Positions 35,870-47,335 of a DNA stretch of 64,000 nucleotides are shown piece after piece. The stretch is taken from assembly GCA_030761205.1 (NCBI GenBank), contig JAULJL010000032.1, positions 4,903,134-4,967,133 on the forward strand, in the 5' to 3' direction. The number at the start of each line of letters is the position of its first letter. Position 1 is the stretch's first letter. A program made the position numbers and the translations under genes. The stretch is from Fremontodendron californicum. Taxonomy: Eukaryota > Streptophyta > Magnoliopsida > Malvales > Malvaceae. The notes beneath the pieces are model-generated. The model was not told the DNA's origin. It saw only the letters and a program-made list of their open reading frames with translations, and searched no databases.

Positions 35870-36975
35870 AATAGAAATAATAACATGACATATGATTGAC
35901 ATAGCACACAAAATGACATGTGAACAAATTCGACACGACATGTGAATGACATGGCATAAGAATGAATGTCATGTGACATGGTATAAAAATGACATGGCAT
36001 GTGAATGAAACCGACATGGCATAAAAAAATGGCCTATGGGTGGCATGACATAAAGTGATGACATAAAATGTGACATGGCATAAAATGACATAGCATGTAA
36101 ATGAAATTGACATGGCGTATGGATGACATGGCATATGACATGGCATGCGAATGAATCGACATGAAAAGCAAGATGACATGGCATATGAAATGGCATAAGA
36201 TGACCTGGCATGTGACATGGCATAAAATGACATGGATGTGATTGAAATCGACATGACAAACAAAATGACATGGCATATGAATGGCACGAGATGACATGGC
36301 ATATGATATGGCATAAAATGACATAGCATGTGAACGAAATCGACATGACAAGCAAGATGACATGGCATATGGATGGCATGACATAAAGGGATGACATAAA
36401 ATGACAATGTCATGTGACATGGCATGTGAATGAAGTCGACACGACAAGCAAGATGATATGACTTATGGATGGCAAGACATAAGGTGATGACATAGCATGT
36501 GGCATGGCATAAAAGGACATGGCATGTGAATGACATGGCATATGCATGGCATGACATAAAGGGATGGCATAAAATGACAATGGCATGTGACATGGCATAA
36601 AATGACATGGCATGTAACATGGCATAAAATGACAATAGCATGAGACATGGCATGAAATGACAGGACATATGAATGAAATTGACATGACAAGCAAGATGAC
36701 ATGGCATATGGATGGCATGACATAAAGGGATGACATAAAATGACAATGGCATGTGACATGGCATAAAATGACATGGCATATGGATGGCATGACATAAAGG
36801 GATGACATAAAATGACAATGGCATGTGACATGGCATAAAATGACAATGGCATGTGACATGGCGTAAAATGACATAGCATGTGAATGAAATTGACATGACA
36901 AGCAAGATAACATGGCCTATGGATGGCATGACATAAGGTGATGACATGGCATGTGTCATGGCATTGGTAACATGG
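35870..36975 (-). repeat. CATG-rich array in B's 5' LTR
   Basis: Counterpart of 17650-18870. Same units ('gacatggcataaaatgacat', 'gacaagcaagatgacatgg') but a different number and order, so the array has changed since insertion. Gives rise to a 363-codon minus-strand frame (35868-36959) that I reject as a gene. Confidence 0.8.
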
Positions 36976-37379
36976 CATAAACTGAATGAATTTGAGAATG
37001 ACTCGGAATTTATTAATACAAAATATTTTCATATTCCCCGGCAGACCCGGCAAAACATAAAAAGTTTTATTTATTAGGAAATCTTCCGAATCATTTTATT
37101 TTATAAAAGGGTATTCCTTCGTTAATAATTGATGATAACCTCTCTGGCAGACCCAGCAAAGAAAACCATAAATTATTGAAACTCGAGAATATTGCCTTAT
37201 TTATTAAAATGTTATGAATAGCATAGCATGATAATAAAGACATGGTATGGAAATGCACCTAGACTATGAATGACATAGTAAATGATAATGACATGGAAAA
37301 TGATCTAAGATTGCATGACATAATTATATGACCTAATATGCATGTCATAACCAAATCCTATGCAAGGCATGACCTAGAC

Positions 37380-37700
37380 CTAAAACACAAGGAAGGCCGA
37401 GCCTCATATAACCAAAATGCAAACATGCTTAATCATGCAAGATATGATACATGGAAAAATGCAAGACATAACCAAGTCAAAACACAAGGAAGGCCGAATC
37501 TCATTTAACAAAAATGCAATCATGCTTAATCATGCAAGATATGATACATGGCAAAATGAATGACATAACCAAGTAAAATCACAAGGAAGGCCGAATCTCA
37601 TATAACAAAAATGCAAACATGCTTAATCATGCAAGATATGATATATGGCAAAATGCAAGACATAACCAAGTAAAATCACAAGGGAGGCCGATTGGTAAAG
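37380..37700 (-). repeat. ~108-bp tandem repeat in B's 5' LTR
   Basis: Three to four units with 'catgcttaatcatgcaaga' and 'gacataaccaagtaaaatca'. Counterpart of 19265-19620. Confidence 0.8.
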
Positions 37701-39109
37701 GGAAAATATCATTACATGAAAAATGATGTTAAAGTTAATATAACATAAAATAATGTAAAGAACATGATCAAAATAAACATAGACATGCTAGGAAAAAACA
37801 AGAAAAACTAGTAAACAAAACAAGAAACGTTGAGCTTCATGGTTGGTACAAATTGGACATAGCCCTCCCCTAACCATAATCACTTTATATTGTCAAGATC
37901 ATGAAGCCTTTCCAACTCACAAATCAGAAAATAAACCAAGCTAATAACAAAATGGAGGTGAGCTCTATGGTTGGTACAAATAGGCATAGCCCTATCCTAA
38001 CCATGGCCACTTGATATTTATCAAGATCATGTAGCCATTTCAACCTCTTTTATTTCATTTGTTTTGAAAAATCAAACCATAAAACAAATAATAAACCTTC
38101 TACAACCATGTTCCCACAACAAAAATGCAAGACAAAGATCAAGGCAAGCATAAATGGGGCATCGGCCATTTCAAAAAGGTTGTGGAAATTTGTTTTTCTT
38201 CCATTTTTCATGAAAAGGAAAAGATGAAAGCTTAAATGAAAATTTCAAAACTTTATTTTTATGAGAAAAGTGGTAGAAATCACATAGAAAATAAAGAAAA
38301 CTACATGAGACTGAAGAAGAAAATTATGCTAGAGCTAGGTAGGAATGGCTACCTTCCAAGCTTTTTGGTAAAACCTTTCTTCCTTTCTTTCAAAAACCTA
38401 TTTCTTGCCAAATTAGCTACTGCATCCTTCCTCTAAAATGACCAGCTCTTAAGGAAATAAAACATTCCCCTCTCCCTTTCCAAGGCTTGGCCGGCTGGCC
38501 TTCCATCCATTGGATGGATTCCCTTCATTTTTTCTTCCATGCTGGCCTTTAGATTAGGATCTTTTTATGACAACATAAAAATATCATCTTGCAAATTGAT
38601 CTTAGCCCTTAAAATGTGTACTCATTTTTCACAATAGGCCATTGGATGACACAAAATCACTTGCATGCTCTTCTTTTTGGCCAAACCATCCCTCACCATT
38701 GGATGGTTTGTGCCCATATTTCTTCCTCCACTTTGGCCATTGGATGAGAATCTTTTCATATTAAATAAAAATGTCATCTTGGCATTTGATCTTGGCCATT
38801 GAAAGGTATACTCATATTTTATTCAATGCATCTAGGTCATTGGATGAAGGGGGGACCATTTGCAAAGTATTAAAGAGGGCATTTTTAGCTTGATAATAAA
38901 TAGTGAATTAAATTGATCAAGCCTTCTTTTCCACACTATGCTGGCCAGCCAAGGCATGGGATGTTCAAGAATTTTATCCATATTTCATATTTTTCTTAAT
39001 TGCCGTTTCTTTTGGTAAAATTACTTTTTTGCCCCCTGAACTTAATTTAATTGGAAATAGACTCCAATTTCGGATTTTATTTTTACAACTTATCCCATTC
39101 AATGTAAGA

Positions 39110-39760
39110 CCTAATTCTGGAGGTTTTCAAATTTTTCCGAGCTCATTGGCTATTTTTTTCGAATTTATCTCTACAATTTCGGTGTAGTGCCTCCCAAATT
39201 TAGCCCTTTTCAAATGAGCTCTGATTTTGAAATTTTCTTCACCAATCTCTTCTGGAAGTTTTCATTATTTTCTGAGCTCGTTTGTTATTTTTTCCTGAAT
39301 TTACTTTTGGAATTTGTGCTTAGTGCACCAGAAATTCCCCTTCTTCATTTGAGTTTCTTCACTAATCTCTTCCAAAAACTATGAAACTCAGATCTAGAAG
39401 TTTTCATAATTTTTCGAGCTCGTTTGCTATTTTTCTCGGAATTTCCTTTTGGAATTTCGGCTTAGTGCATCCGAAATTCACCTTTTTCATTTCAACTCCG
39501 ATTTTGGATTTTTTTTCACCAATCTCTTCCAAACTTATGAAACTCAGATCTGGAAGTTTTCATAATTTTTGGAGCTCGTTTGCTATTTTTCTCAAAATTT
39601 TCTTTTGGAAATTCGACTTAGTGCACTAGAAATTCACTTTTTTCATTTGAACTCTCTTCCAAAAATTATGAAACTCAGATCTGGAAGTTTACATAATTTT
39701 TTGAGCTCGTTTTTTATTTTTCCCATAATTTTCTTTTAAAATTTTTGAATTTGCCCTTTG
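39110..39760 (-). repeat. ~150-bp tandem repeat in B's 5' LTR
   Basis: Four to five diverged units with 'accaatctcttccaaa' and 'agttttcataatttttcgag'. Several units carry internal deletions relative to the 3' LTR copy. Confidence 0.75.
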
Positions 39761-40009
39761 ACCACAAAAACCTCGGTTTTGCTCAAAACAAGTCCGATTT
39801 TTGGATTTTCTTTTTCTACTCCATCCATCATATATTGAATTTGAGTTGGTTCAAAAATGCCCAGTTTTTGTGATCAAATTCACCCCCGATTTAGTTTTTT
39901 CCAAATTTTCCGGATTAGGTCTTTCTCTGCACTGAATTTCCATCATATCTTTCGTTGTAGATCTTGGATTGTCAAAATTCTTTCACCATTGTTTATTCAA
40001 CTTCGAATC

Positions 40010-40100
40010 TTTATTTTGACTAAGAGTTGACTTTTTTAGTGGTTGACTTTTTGGTTTGACTTTTTTGGGGTTGACTTTTTCCTAGTTTACTTTATGTGCT
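40010..40100 (-). promoter_or_regulatory. W-box cluster in B's 5' LTR
   Basis: Five TTGACT cores on the plus strand within ~80 bp, 130-210 bp inside the LTR start. As the 5' LTR copy, this is the one that would lie upstream of B's own transcript. Confidence 0.45.
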
Positions 40101-40222
40101 GACTTCTGAAACAAGATTTTTGGGACCCATCTATGGAATGGTGGAAGTCTCTTTGTGTTTCAAGGAGTTAAAAAAGAGAATTTGCCCGGTTTAGGGGGCC
40201 CGGACAAAATTAGGTTTCTACA

Positions 40223-40227
40223 GCCAT
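40223..40227. other. Right target-site copy of element B (GCCAT)
   Basis: Directly follows the LTR end at 40222. Pairs with GCCTT at 16904-16908 (4/5 identical). Confidence 0.65.
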
Positions 40228-41440
40228 ATCATTCATCCACATGGCATGTCATTCATTAAGCCATGTCATTTATACCATGTCATTCATATGCCATGTCATC
40301 AAAATTTGCCATGTCATTCACGTGCCATGTCATTCATATGCCATGTCATTTTGTTTACCATGTCGGTTTCATTCACATGACATTCAGTCTTATGCCATGT
40401 CATTCGTTTGCCACATCATTTATATACCATGACATTCATCCTCATGCTATGTTATTTTCGTGCCATGTCATCTTCTCATGCCATGTCATTCTTATGCCAT
40501 GCCATTTTGTTTGCCATCTCGATTTCACTCACATGACATTCATTCTTATGCCATGTCATTTCATCCGCCATGTTATTTAGTCCGCCAAGCTTAGGTTTGC
40601 CATGTCGATTTCGTTCACATGATGTTCATTTCTTTATGCTGTGTCATAATTTCTTTCACTATGTCATAATAAAATGTTTGTCATACCATGGTAAATATGC
40701 ATGCTCATTTAATCTTTATCTTAATACCATTTTTGCATATTCATGATCATTTTCTATGATTTTCGAAATAAATGAAAAACAAATAATATTTTTATAAATC
40801 AAGATTATTCTCGAGTTAAAATAATTCATAAATTCTCTGCTGGGTCTGCCGGGGAGGATATCATCAATTATCATTAACAACGGAATATCTTTTCTCAAAA
40901 AAAGAAGATGATTCGGAGAATTTCAAAATTAAGGAAAAATTCCATGTTTTGCCGAGTCTGTCGAAAATTATGGAAAATTTTAAGTTAATAAATTCTAGAT
41001 CATTTTCAAAATAGAAATGTGAATTTTTTTTAAAGGAATTATTTCAAAACACCAAATTTTAAAATCGACTTTTCACCGAGACTCGAGATAATACACGACT
41101 AATAAGGTACTATTTTATACGGGCATCGTGGGGGTACTAATCCTTCCCCGAGCGTAACCGATTACCGAACCCGCCTGGTTTTCTCTCGTTCAAAGCGCAG
41201 ACTACAAAATTAGTTTTAAAAATGTTTTAATTAATTTTAAAATGTTTTATAAAAATCGATTTTAATACGTGGCCGATCACACCTAGCGAAAAAACATTGG
41301 TGGCGACTCTATTTCTTTTTCCAAGATTGTTTTCATACCCTCGACCTTTATTTCAAGAGGAATTAAGTCGTCTCTTACTCTGCCTGTTTTTCCCCCTCAC
41401 TCGAGTGGGTCCCCCGCGAAGGGTGGGTCACGTATCAACA
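40228..41440 (+). mobile_element. 3' LTR of element A, part 2
   Basis: Continues the CATG array broken at 16908 (to ~40640). Then come 'gggtctgccggggaggatat' (40844) and the conserved terminal part (GTGGCCGATCACACCTAGCG near 41270), ending CACGTATCAACA at 41440. Read against B's LTRs, the order of landmarks is continuous across B. Beyond 41440 the sequence switches to the LTR of element D. Confidence 0.85.
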
Positions 41441-41912
41441 CCTTGGTCGGCTAGCTCTAATCTACTAAGCAATAATATGTAAAATATGGGCTGAACATGC
41501 TCAAGCCCAAACCTAAATAATTAAAAGATGTCCATGTTACATAATATAGGCCCAAATGACTAAGTAATTTTAAGACTTAAAAATAAGCCCAAATAAGCCC
41601 TCTCTTAGGCGCCACATCATTAAATGAATTGGTCTTCATAATTGCCATGTCAATTAATGAATGAATGAATAGGCCCCACTTCTTTAAACATGATGCCGCC
41701 ACTTGTAAGCCCTCTTAATATGCCACCTTGTGTTCTTGAATCACATGGACTAAACTTGAATGCAAGCCCATCTTGCATGTTGAAACCTTTCTTGAATAAC
41801 TTGCAACATGGCCCAAGTGAATTCCACTCATTCTTGCCATGTTTCCTAGATCTTCTTGGATCTTTGCCCATATAAAAATTGCCATGGGATTTGGCCATCT
41901 TGGATCCTATCA
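41441..41912 (-). mobile_element. 3' LTR of element D, truncated
   Basis: Sense start TGATAGGATCC at 41912. Broken after 'gactagccgaccaagg'-type sequence at 41441, where A's LTR end abuts. The missing ~440 bp (equivalent to 42967-43410) should lie beyond A's true 5' LTR, left of the window. Confidence 0.85.
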
Positions 41913-42411
41913 TTCCCTTTTTCCTCGAAAAGATTCGCCCTCGAATCTTAGCCTTGTGTGTGAGAATGACGGTGCTAGGTACTAAATCAAGGTGATGTGC
42001 AATGCCTCTTATGGGTGGCAACCCATCTTGTATCTTCTCCGAAAAGAAATCCTCAACATCCTCCAACAAAGAAGCAGTCAAAATAGCAAGAGATTGGTTA
42101 GGGGTATTAAGAATAAGAACCTCACTCTCCTTTGCATCAAGAAAAAAATTCTCAAATTCTTTGTTTTCCTTGGTAGGAATTGTCTCCTTTTCCACTAATA
42201 ACTCCTCTGTTACTTCTTTAATTTCAGCCACCACTTCTTTTTCTTTTTCACTCTCTTTTTCCTTTTGTGGCTCCACTTGTTTTTCAGCCACCTCTCTTTC
42301 TTTTTTACTCTTGTTTGTAGAGCTCTTTTTTCCTCTTGTTGCACAAACTTCCCAAACAATAAGGTGAACTCTTTCATCTCTTACAGAGCCTGCTTTACTT
42401 CGTTGCCACAT
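41650..42411 (-). pseudogene. Residual ORF of element D: Lys/Glu-rich region, RT start, pol end, LTR read-through
   Basis: 253 codons. Residues ~25-90 are Lys/Glu-rich. Residues ~117-152 contain E-D-V-E-D-F-F-S-E-K-I and G-L-P-P-I-R-G-I-A-H-H, the well-known lead-in to gypsy RT. It then jumps to a basic pol-end remnant (I-R-G-R-I-F-S-R-K-K-G). From codon 167 it reads into the 3' LTR, the ATG ATA GGA TCC codons overlapping the LTR start, and ends 87 codons later. RT, RNase H and integrase are absent without loss of frame. No catalytic residue remains. Confidence 0.75.
41913..41927 (-). other. Polypurine tract of element D
   Basis: Sense CGAGGAAAAAGGGAA directly before the LTR start at 41912. 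Confidence 0.7.
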
Positions 42412-42947
42412 GTGAGAGACATTTTAAAGTTGCTGCAAAACAACTTTGGTTAGTAAAAAAAATGAATGTCGATTCTTTCCTCTTCTTTTCAATCTTTTTC
42501 AAATCTTTTTTTCTTCTCTCTATTCGAACACTTTTCTTTCTTTTTTTTTTTTCACGAGACTTTCTTGATTTTCTTGAAATCTTGGATAACTTTCTTTTTT
42601 CTTTCTTTAGACTGTTCGAATACCCCTCTCAATTCTTGATTTGTTTTTCAAGAACGGATCAAGAACAGTCTAAAACAATTTTTAATAGATCAAGAATTCG
42701 GAACTAGAATCTTGATCTAAACTAATTTCCAAGAATGAAACCCCAAATGAAACTACCTAAAAAAACCGTAGGGCAAGAATGCCTAAATCTATAACCCCAA
42801 GACAAGAATGCCTAGAACCCCAAAACAAGAAAGTTGACAGAAACCCTAAAGTCTTATTATTGATTTTGCTGTGATAGTATTTGAAACCCCAAAAAGAAGT
42901 AACAAACAACATATGAAAGCGATAACTATAAAAAACCTGATTGGAAG
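42412..42947 (-). other. Leader of element D
   Basis: Between PBS and ORF. Contains repeated 'ctaggcattcttg'-type segments and, on the plus strand, T-rich stretches (42540-42600). No ORF supported. Confidence 0.5.
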
Positions 42948-42964
42948 CCTAAGCTCTGATACCA
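42948..42964 (-). other. Primer binding site of element D (initiator tRNA-Met type)
   Basis: Sense TGGTATCAGAGCTTAGG lies two bases after the LTR end CA at 42967. TGGTATCAGAGC is the classical plant initiator-methionine tRNA primer site. Confidence 0.9.
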
Positions 42965-42966
42965 AA

Positions 42967-43880
42967 TGATGTGAACCCGTGGGATTGAACCCTTTGAACC
43001 CACTAACAATTTAGGATACCTAACCCAGAAAAGCCAAGATTCAGGCAATGAAAACTTAAACCCAGTGAAATCCTGTTTCAAAGAACCTATATAACCTAAG
43101 CTAGCTAGACCCCAAGAACGCTTGTTTCAAGAACCTAAGTTTGAAGGTGTTGATGCCACAAAGAAGAATTCTTTGATAAGTTCTAAGTTCTTTCAAGAAC
43201 AAAAAGAGAAAACTCTCACTGAATAAAATCAGACTTAATTGATAAAAAGATAATTGAAGTAAGCGGCTAAGACATATATTTATAGCGTCCCTACAATAAC
43301 CCTAATCAGTTAACCTAATAATCCTAGTATAATTGCAACTCCTTGATAGCTAAGGACTCCTCTCCTAATTACATGAGTATTCGGCCAAGCACTCTCAATC
43401 CCCTTAGAAATGCCTTGGTCGGCTAGTCCTAATCTACTAAGCAATAATATGTAAAATATGCGTGGAACATGCTCAAGTCCAAACCTAAATAATTAAAAGA
43501 TGTACATGTTACATAATATAAGCCCAAATGCCTAAGTAATTATAAGACTTAAAAATAAGCCCAAATAATTCCTCTCTTAGGTGCCACATCATTAAATGAA
43601 TTGGTCCCCACAATTGCCATGTCAATTAATGAATGAAAGAATAGGCCCACTTCTTTAAACTTGATGCTGCCACTTGTAAGCTCTCTTAATGTGCCACATT
43701 GTGTTCTTGAATCATGTGGACCAAACTTGGATGCAAGCCCATCTTGCATGTTGAAGCCCTTCTTGAAAAACTTGCAACATGGCCCAAGTGAACTCCACTC
43801 ATTCTTATGTTTCCTAGATCTTCTTGGATCTTGGCCCATATAGAAATTGCCAGGGGATTTGGCCATCTTGGATCCTATTA
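42967..43880 (-). mobile_element. 5' LTR of element D (914 bp)
   Basis: Sense start TAATAGGATCC (the 3' LTR has TGATAGGATCC, so the terminal TG is mutated to TA). Sense end GGGTTCACATCA at 42967. A TATA box (TATAAATATA in sense) lies at 43284-43275. Confidence 0.85.
43275..43284 (-). promoter_or_regulatory. TATA box of element D's 5' LTR
   Basis: TATAAATATA in sense, about 600 bp from the LTR start and 310 bp before its end, a usual place for the U3/R border. Confidence 0.55.
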
Positions 43881-43935
43881 GCAATGAACCAAGATTCTTT
43901 TGTATTCTTATGATATACATGGTATATTAAACTTA

Positions 43936-43940
43936 CTCCT
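43936..43940. other. Left target-site duplication of element C (CTCCT)
   Basis: CTCCT directly precedes the LTR end TGATGGTGAC at 43941. The same CTCCT follows the other LTR at 51968-51972. The join gives an uninterrupted pre-insertion site 'aacttactcctaggtcgg'. Confidence 0.95.
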
Positions 43941-45451
43941 TGATGGTGACTCAATTAAGAGTTGTAAACCCAAGTGCAGGTTATGTTCAAGTAATAAATT
44001 CTCGGGTGTCCGAGGTCGAACCACAGGGAAGCGTATTAATAAGTATAAGTTTATAAATATATAAGACAAAGAAAGTAAACAAGATATTAGGGAATCAACA
44101 ACAAAATAAGATAAACAAGATATTAGAGAACAAAATAAACAAAATAACATAAAAACAATTAAACAAGATATAAAAAACAATAAGAAATGATGTTGAGGTT
44201 AGAGAATCCACTCTTGGTGTTATGCTAAGATTAATCTTGTTTTATTACACAATTGAAATCCACACATAAGGGAGGTTCCAACCGGAAGGTTTAGCAATTC
44301 AGTCCAAATTGTCCAACGTCCATAGCATATGATATTATGTTCATTTGGTGTCCTCAAAACTCACAAAAAGAGTCCAAGCATTCCTTATGCCAAGGTATAT
44401 GTCTACAACAAATCAAGGTTATGAAACCAAGCATTTACTGTGCCATTTTCATTGTCAATAATGAATCAAGATCTCTACTTTGCAAGTATGATTTTAAACC
44501 AAAAGAAAATATTATCTACACTAGTGTTTATAAATGATGATTCATTTTAGCTCATGTTGAAGAGACTAACCTTAGCATTTACCAAGAGCTTCACCTCATC
44601 ACCTCAACAATATGATTAGCAACACATACTAGATATGAATAAAATGAAAAGAAATGTAAGAAACATAAGTAAAGAAAAAAAAAAAACTAGAGAAAGGAAA
44701 GAAGAAGAAAACTTAGAGAATTTTATTACAATGGCAAATATCCTACCAATGTATCAATGTATCCCAATACTCATCCAAGGCCCTCTATTTATACACATTT
44801 TGGAGGGCTAAATGACAAGAGACAAGCTTTACAAATTTCAAAGGTAGGTATAATAGGTGGGTGCATTTTTCTAACAATTTTCGTCATATTGTATGACAAT
44901 TCTGATCAGCCAGCTTGATGGTCGATTTTGTCAATGTTGGAGGCTCGATCTGATAAAATGGTCTTCTAGAAAAATATACCCCTATCAGTTACGGATCCAT
45001 AGCCGTTGGAATCAGATCATTTGCGCACGTGGATCGGAAGATATGGTCAAAATACCAAAACGGTGCAGAACAGACGTCATTGCACATCAGCCAACTTGAT
45101 GGTCGATTTCGCTAGGGAAAACGACTCCGTTTCAAGAAGTGTAAAACATGAAAAAGATAGATATGCCTCTTAGCTTTGCAGGGATACAAAGTTCAGCCTT
45201 ATTGCTTCAGTGAAACTCCAGATATAGCTGATATGGCAAAAGGTGTCGGAACTGGAACTGAATTGGATTTGCCCTTAATTCTTGATTTAACCTAGTAATC
45301 TGAAATCACTCAAAGAAACTCATGAAAAACACTAAATTACATAAAAATATAAAAGATCATAAACACAAGTAGACTAAGCAATAATAACTCATATTTGACA
45401 CAAAACAATAATAAAACATAACTAAAAACTATATAATTATACGAGTTATCA
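43941..45451 (-). mobile_element. 3' LTR of element C (1511 bp)
   Basis: Sense TGATAACTCG (45451) to GTCACCATCA (43941). Offset to the 5' LTR is exactly 6516 bp throughout. Contains a TATA box (44793-44786) and a run of 12 A (plus strand) near 44676 that has the same length in both LTRs. Small ORFs inside are duplicated in the other LTR and are not called. Confidence 0.95.
44786..44793 (-). promoter_or_regulatory. TATA box in 3' LTR of element C
   Basis: TATAAATA followed by GAGGGCC in sense. The identical 5' LTR copy is at 51309-51302 and would drive C's RNA. Confidence 0.6.
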
Positions 45452-45466
45452 CACCCCCACACTTAG
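45452..45466 (-). other. Polypurine tract of element C
   Basis: Sense CTAAGTGTGGGGGTG directly before TGATAACTCG. Near-copies of the tract occur further upstream at 46338-46352 and 47008-47022. Confidence 0.8.
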
Positions 45467-47335
45467 ATTGTTGCTAGTCCCTAGCAACGACTCAATAAAA
45501 ATAAAATAAGAAAATCTAATCTAATCCATTTTCGTAGGAAATCACGGTGGCACTTAGCATGTGACACAAGCCTTTAAACCCCTAGGTGTCCCTAGTGGAC
45601 GAGTTTAGTCTCGTGAGGGTTTGCTAGAACGATACCCACAAACATTGAAAAACTAAAATATAAGTAAGCTACATACACTAAAAATATTTACTCCTAATCC
45701 TTTCAATATAAATTAGAGACAATCTTTGAACAAGTCTTATAAACTAATCAATAGCTCAAAGAATTTCACAAAAATTCATGCTTGAATGTAAATAAATGAG
45801 TTAAGCCAATATTAACATAACATATTTCAATCAAAATAGTGCATATTCAACTTAATCTCAACCTCTCACATGGGATACTCTCATGATTTTCACTCTTTAA
45901 AGTAGTGTAAAGTGTTTACACTCAATCAATCTCATGAAAACACTTCTACCATATGCTTGCTTGTCCACCTATTCTCCACTATTTAGATCATACAACTTCA
46001 TAAATCAAGAGGTCTTTATTCAAGGTTGTAATGGGGCCAAAGGTTATAATGTGGTTAAAGAACAAAAGGATAAAGATATCACAAAGGTTCCAAAGAGTTC
46101 ATAGAGTTTAGAGACATAATAAGATCATACAAATAAATTTCTCAAAACTCTTTACAAGTACATAGTCACATAGGCTAAATATTCATGTTGAGCCTTTGCT
46201 TCATTCTAACCAACTTTATAACATCTTTTTCTTTACTTTAACTAGAAGTTCAAGAGAAGATTTTTTTTTTTTTGAATATGGGAATGTATTTAACAATGAT
46301 CCCTTTCTTTTTCTCTTGACTTTTTCTTTTCTTTTCTTCCCCCACACTTATCTTTTGTTTCTAACCCAAATTTTCAACTAAAAATATCCCTTGTTTTTTT
46401 GCAATATGTCTCAAAATATATAATTCATCTTTAGAACAAGGGTAAGGATATAAGTATATTTAGGCTAGGTGTAAGTTGTGGTTACCAATAAAATAGCATA
46501 TTTAATGTAGGCTCAAATTGGCTCACTAGTGGGGATGTTCTCTTGGAACATCAATAAGGGATGGCTGTTTGGCTCTGGTTATAATCCTAATGCCTCTATC
46601 ATATTCATGTTGTCACATGTATCAATATAGTCTCAAACGGTTTAAAGCAAGTTCTAGAGAATCATGTAATCATAAGAGCACTCAAGAAAGAAATTAATTG
46701 ATTTGTATAATGCATCAATCATTATAGGCTCAAAAACTCACAAGGATGATTATACAAGTCAGATTAAGTCTAAACATGCTTCTTTCTCAATTAACATATC
46801 ATATTAACATTGGCTCATAAAAATTAGTATCAAGCTTAATTCTCATGAAAATCTTCTCACTAATAACCAGTTTAGACCTATGCAATTCATATCTCATCAT
46901 TGTATTAAAAAGGAACTAAAACACACTAAAAAATAATAATAATAATAATAATAATAAAGACTCATAAAAAAAATAGTAGACAAAAATAAAAGAAATCCTA
47001 AATCATTCCCCCCACACTTAATTCTTACATTGTCCTCAATGTAAATCTATTAACCCAAATGAAAGAATCATGTGTAAGAGAAAAGAACTAATAACATAAG
47101 AATAGGAATAACTAAGACTCAAAACAAAACAAACTCATGCAACCTAATTAATCCTAAAATACTAAACAAAAATTAACAAGTAAACATAAAAAGATTAAAA
47201 TCAAACTGACAAGGTATGTCTCAAGTCTCCCTTACTCAGACCTTGTTCAGAATGAATACTTCTAAATTGCTTAAAACACAACAAACTTTTTTTTTTTTTT
47301 TTTTTTTTGAAGATTAGTAAAAATTATATTTACAT
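45467..47335 (-). other. 3' noncoding region of element C
   Basis: About 1.9 kb from the ORF stop to the PPT. Has two extra tracts that read 'taagtgtgggg' in sense (46338 and 47008), an (AAT)n microsatellite at ~46932-46958 and a run of ~25 T at ~47287-47311 (plus strand). No coding potential recognised. Athila elements often carry an env-like ORF here; I see none. Confidence 0.65.

Larger units (their letters stand above)
16909..40222 (-). mobile_element. Ogre/Tat element B, full length, 23.3 kb, decayed
   Basis: Reading the minus strand: 5' LTR 40222-35119, PBS 35115-35098, leader, ORF1 (to ~32205), gag, protease with a G-patch-like tail, probable intron, RT, pRH, aRH, integrase (ends 24639), 3' noncoding with 45-bp minisatellite, PPT at 22262-22245, 3' LTR 22244-16909. 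The extra ORF before gag, the second RNase H, 5-kb LTRs and the 3' minisatellite define the Ogre branch of the Tat lineage. The coding part is broken by many frameshifts and stops. Target copies GCCTT/GCCAT flank it. It interrupts the second CATG array of A's 3' LTR, so it is younger than A. Confidence 0.9.
35119..40222 (-). mobile_element. 5' LTR of element B (5104 bp)
   Basis: Sense start TGTAGAAACC at 40222, sense end CGTATCAACA at 35119, followed by the PBS. Same order of parts as the 3' LTR: W-box cluster, ~150-bp repeats, 'ggccattggatgacac'-type segments (~38640), paired 'ggttggtacaaat' segments (37840 and 37970), ~108-bp repeats, CATG array and the conserved end with 'ggccacctattaaaatcgat' (inverted, 35272). 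Confidence 0.9.
41441..43880 (-). mobile_element. Small gypsy element D, internally deleted, 3' LTR truncated
   Basis: Minus-strand order: 5' LTR 43880-42967 (914 bp), PBS 42964-42948, leader, one ORF with RT and pol-end remnants, PPT 41927-41913, and 3' LTR from 41912 cut at 41441 by A's LTR. The 41441-41912 segment matches 43411-43880 with scattered differences. The initiator-Met PBS and the lead-in motif of RT suggest a chromovirus/Del-like gypsy. It is only about 2.9 kb even when complete, so non-autonomous. Confidence 0.85.

Noticed and set aside
35868..36959. 363-codon and overlapping minus-strand ORFs rich in His, Met, Cys, Ser and Phe (also 17763-18737)
   Set aside because: They are read-through of the CATG tandem array in several frames, in both LTR copies of B and in the opposite orientation in A. 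No domain and no normal composition.
44337..45099. Small ORFs of 66 and 68 codons repeated at 50853-51615 with identical products
   Set aside because: They lie inside the two LTRs of element C. Identity reflects LTR duplication, not coding constraint.
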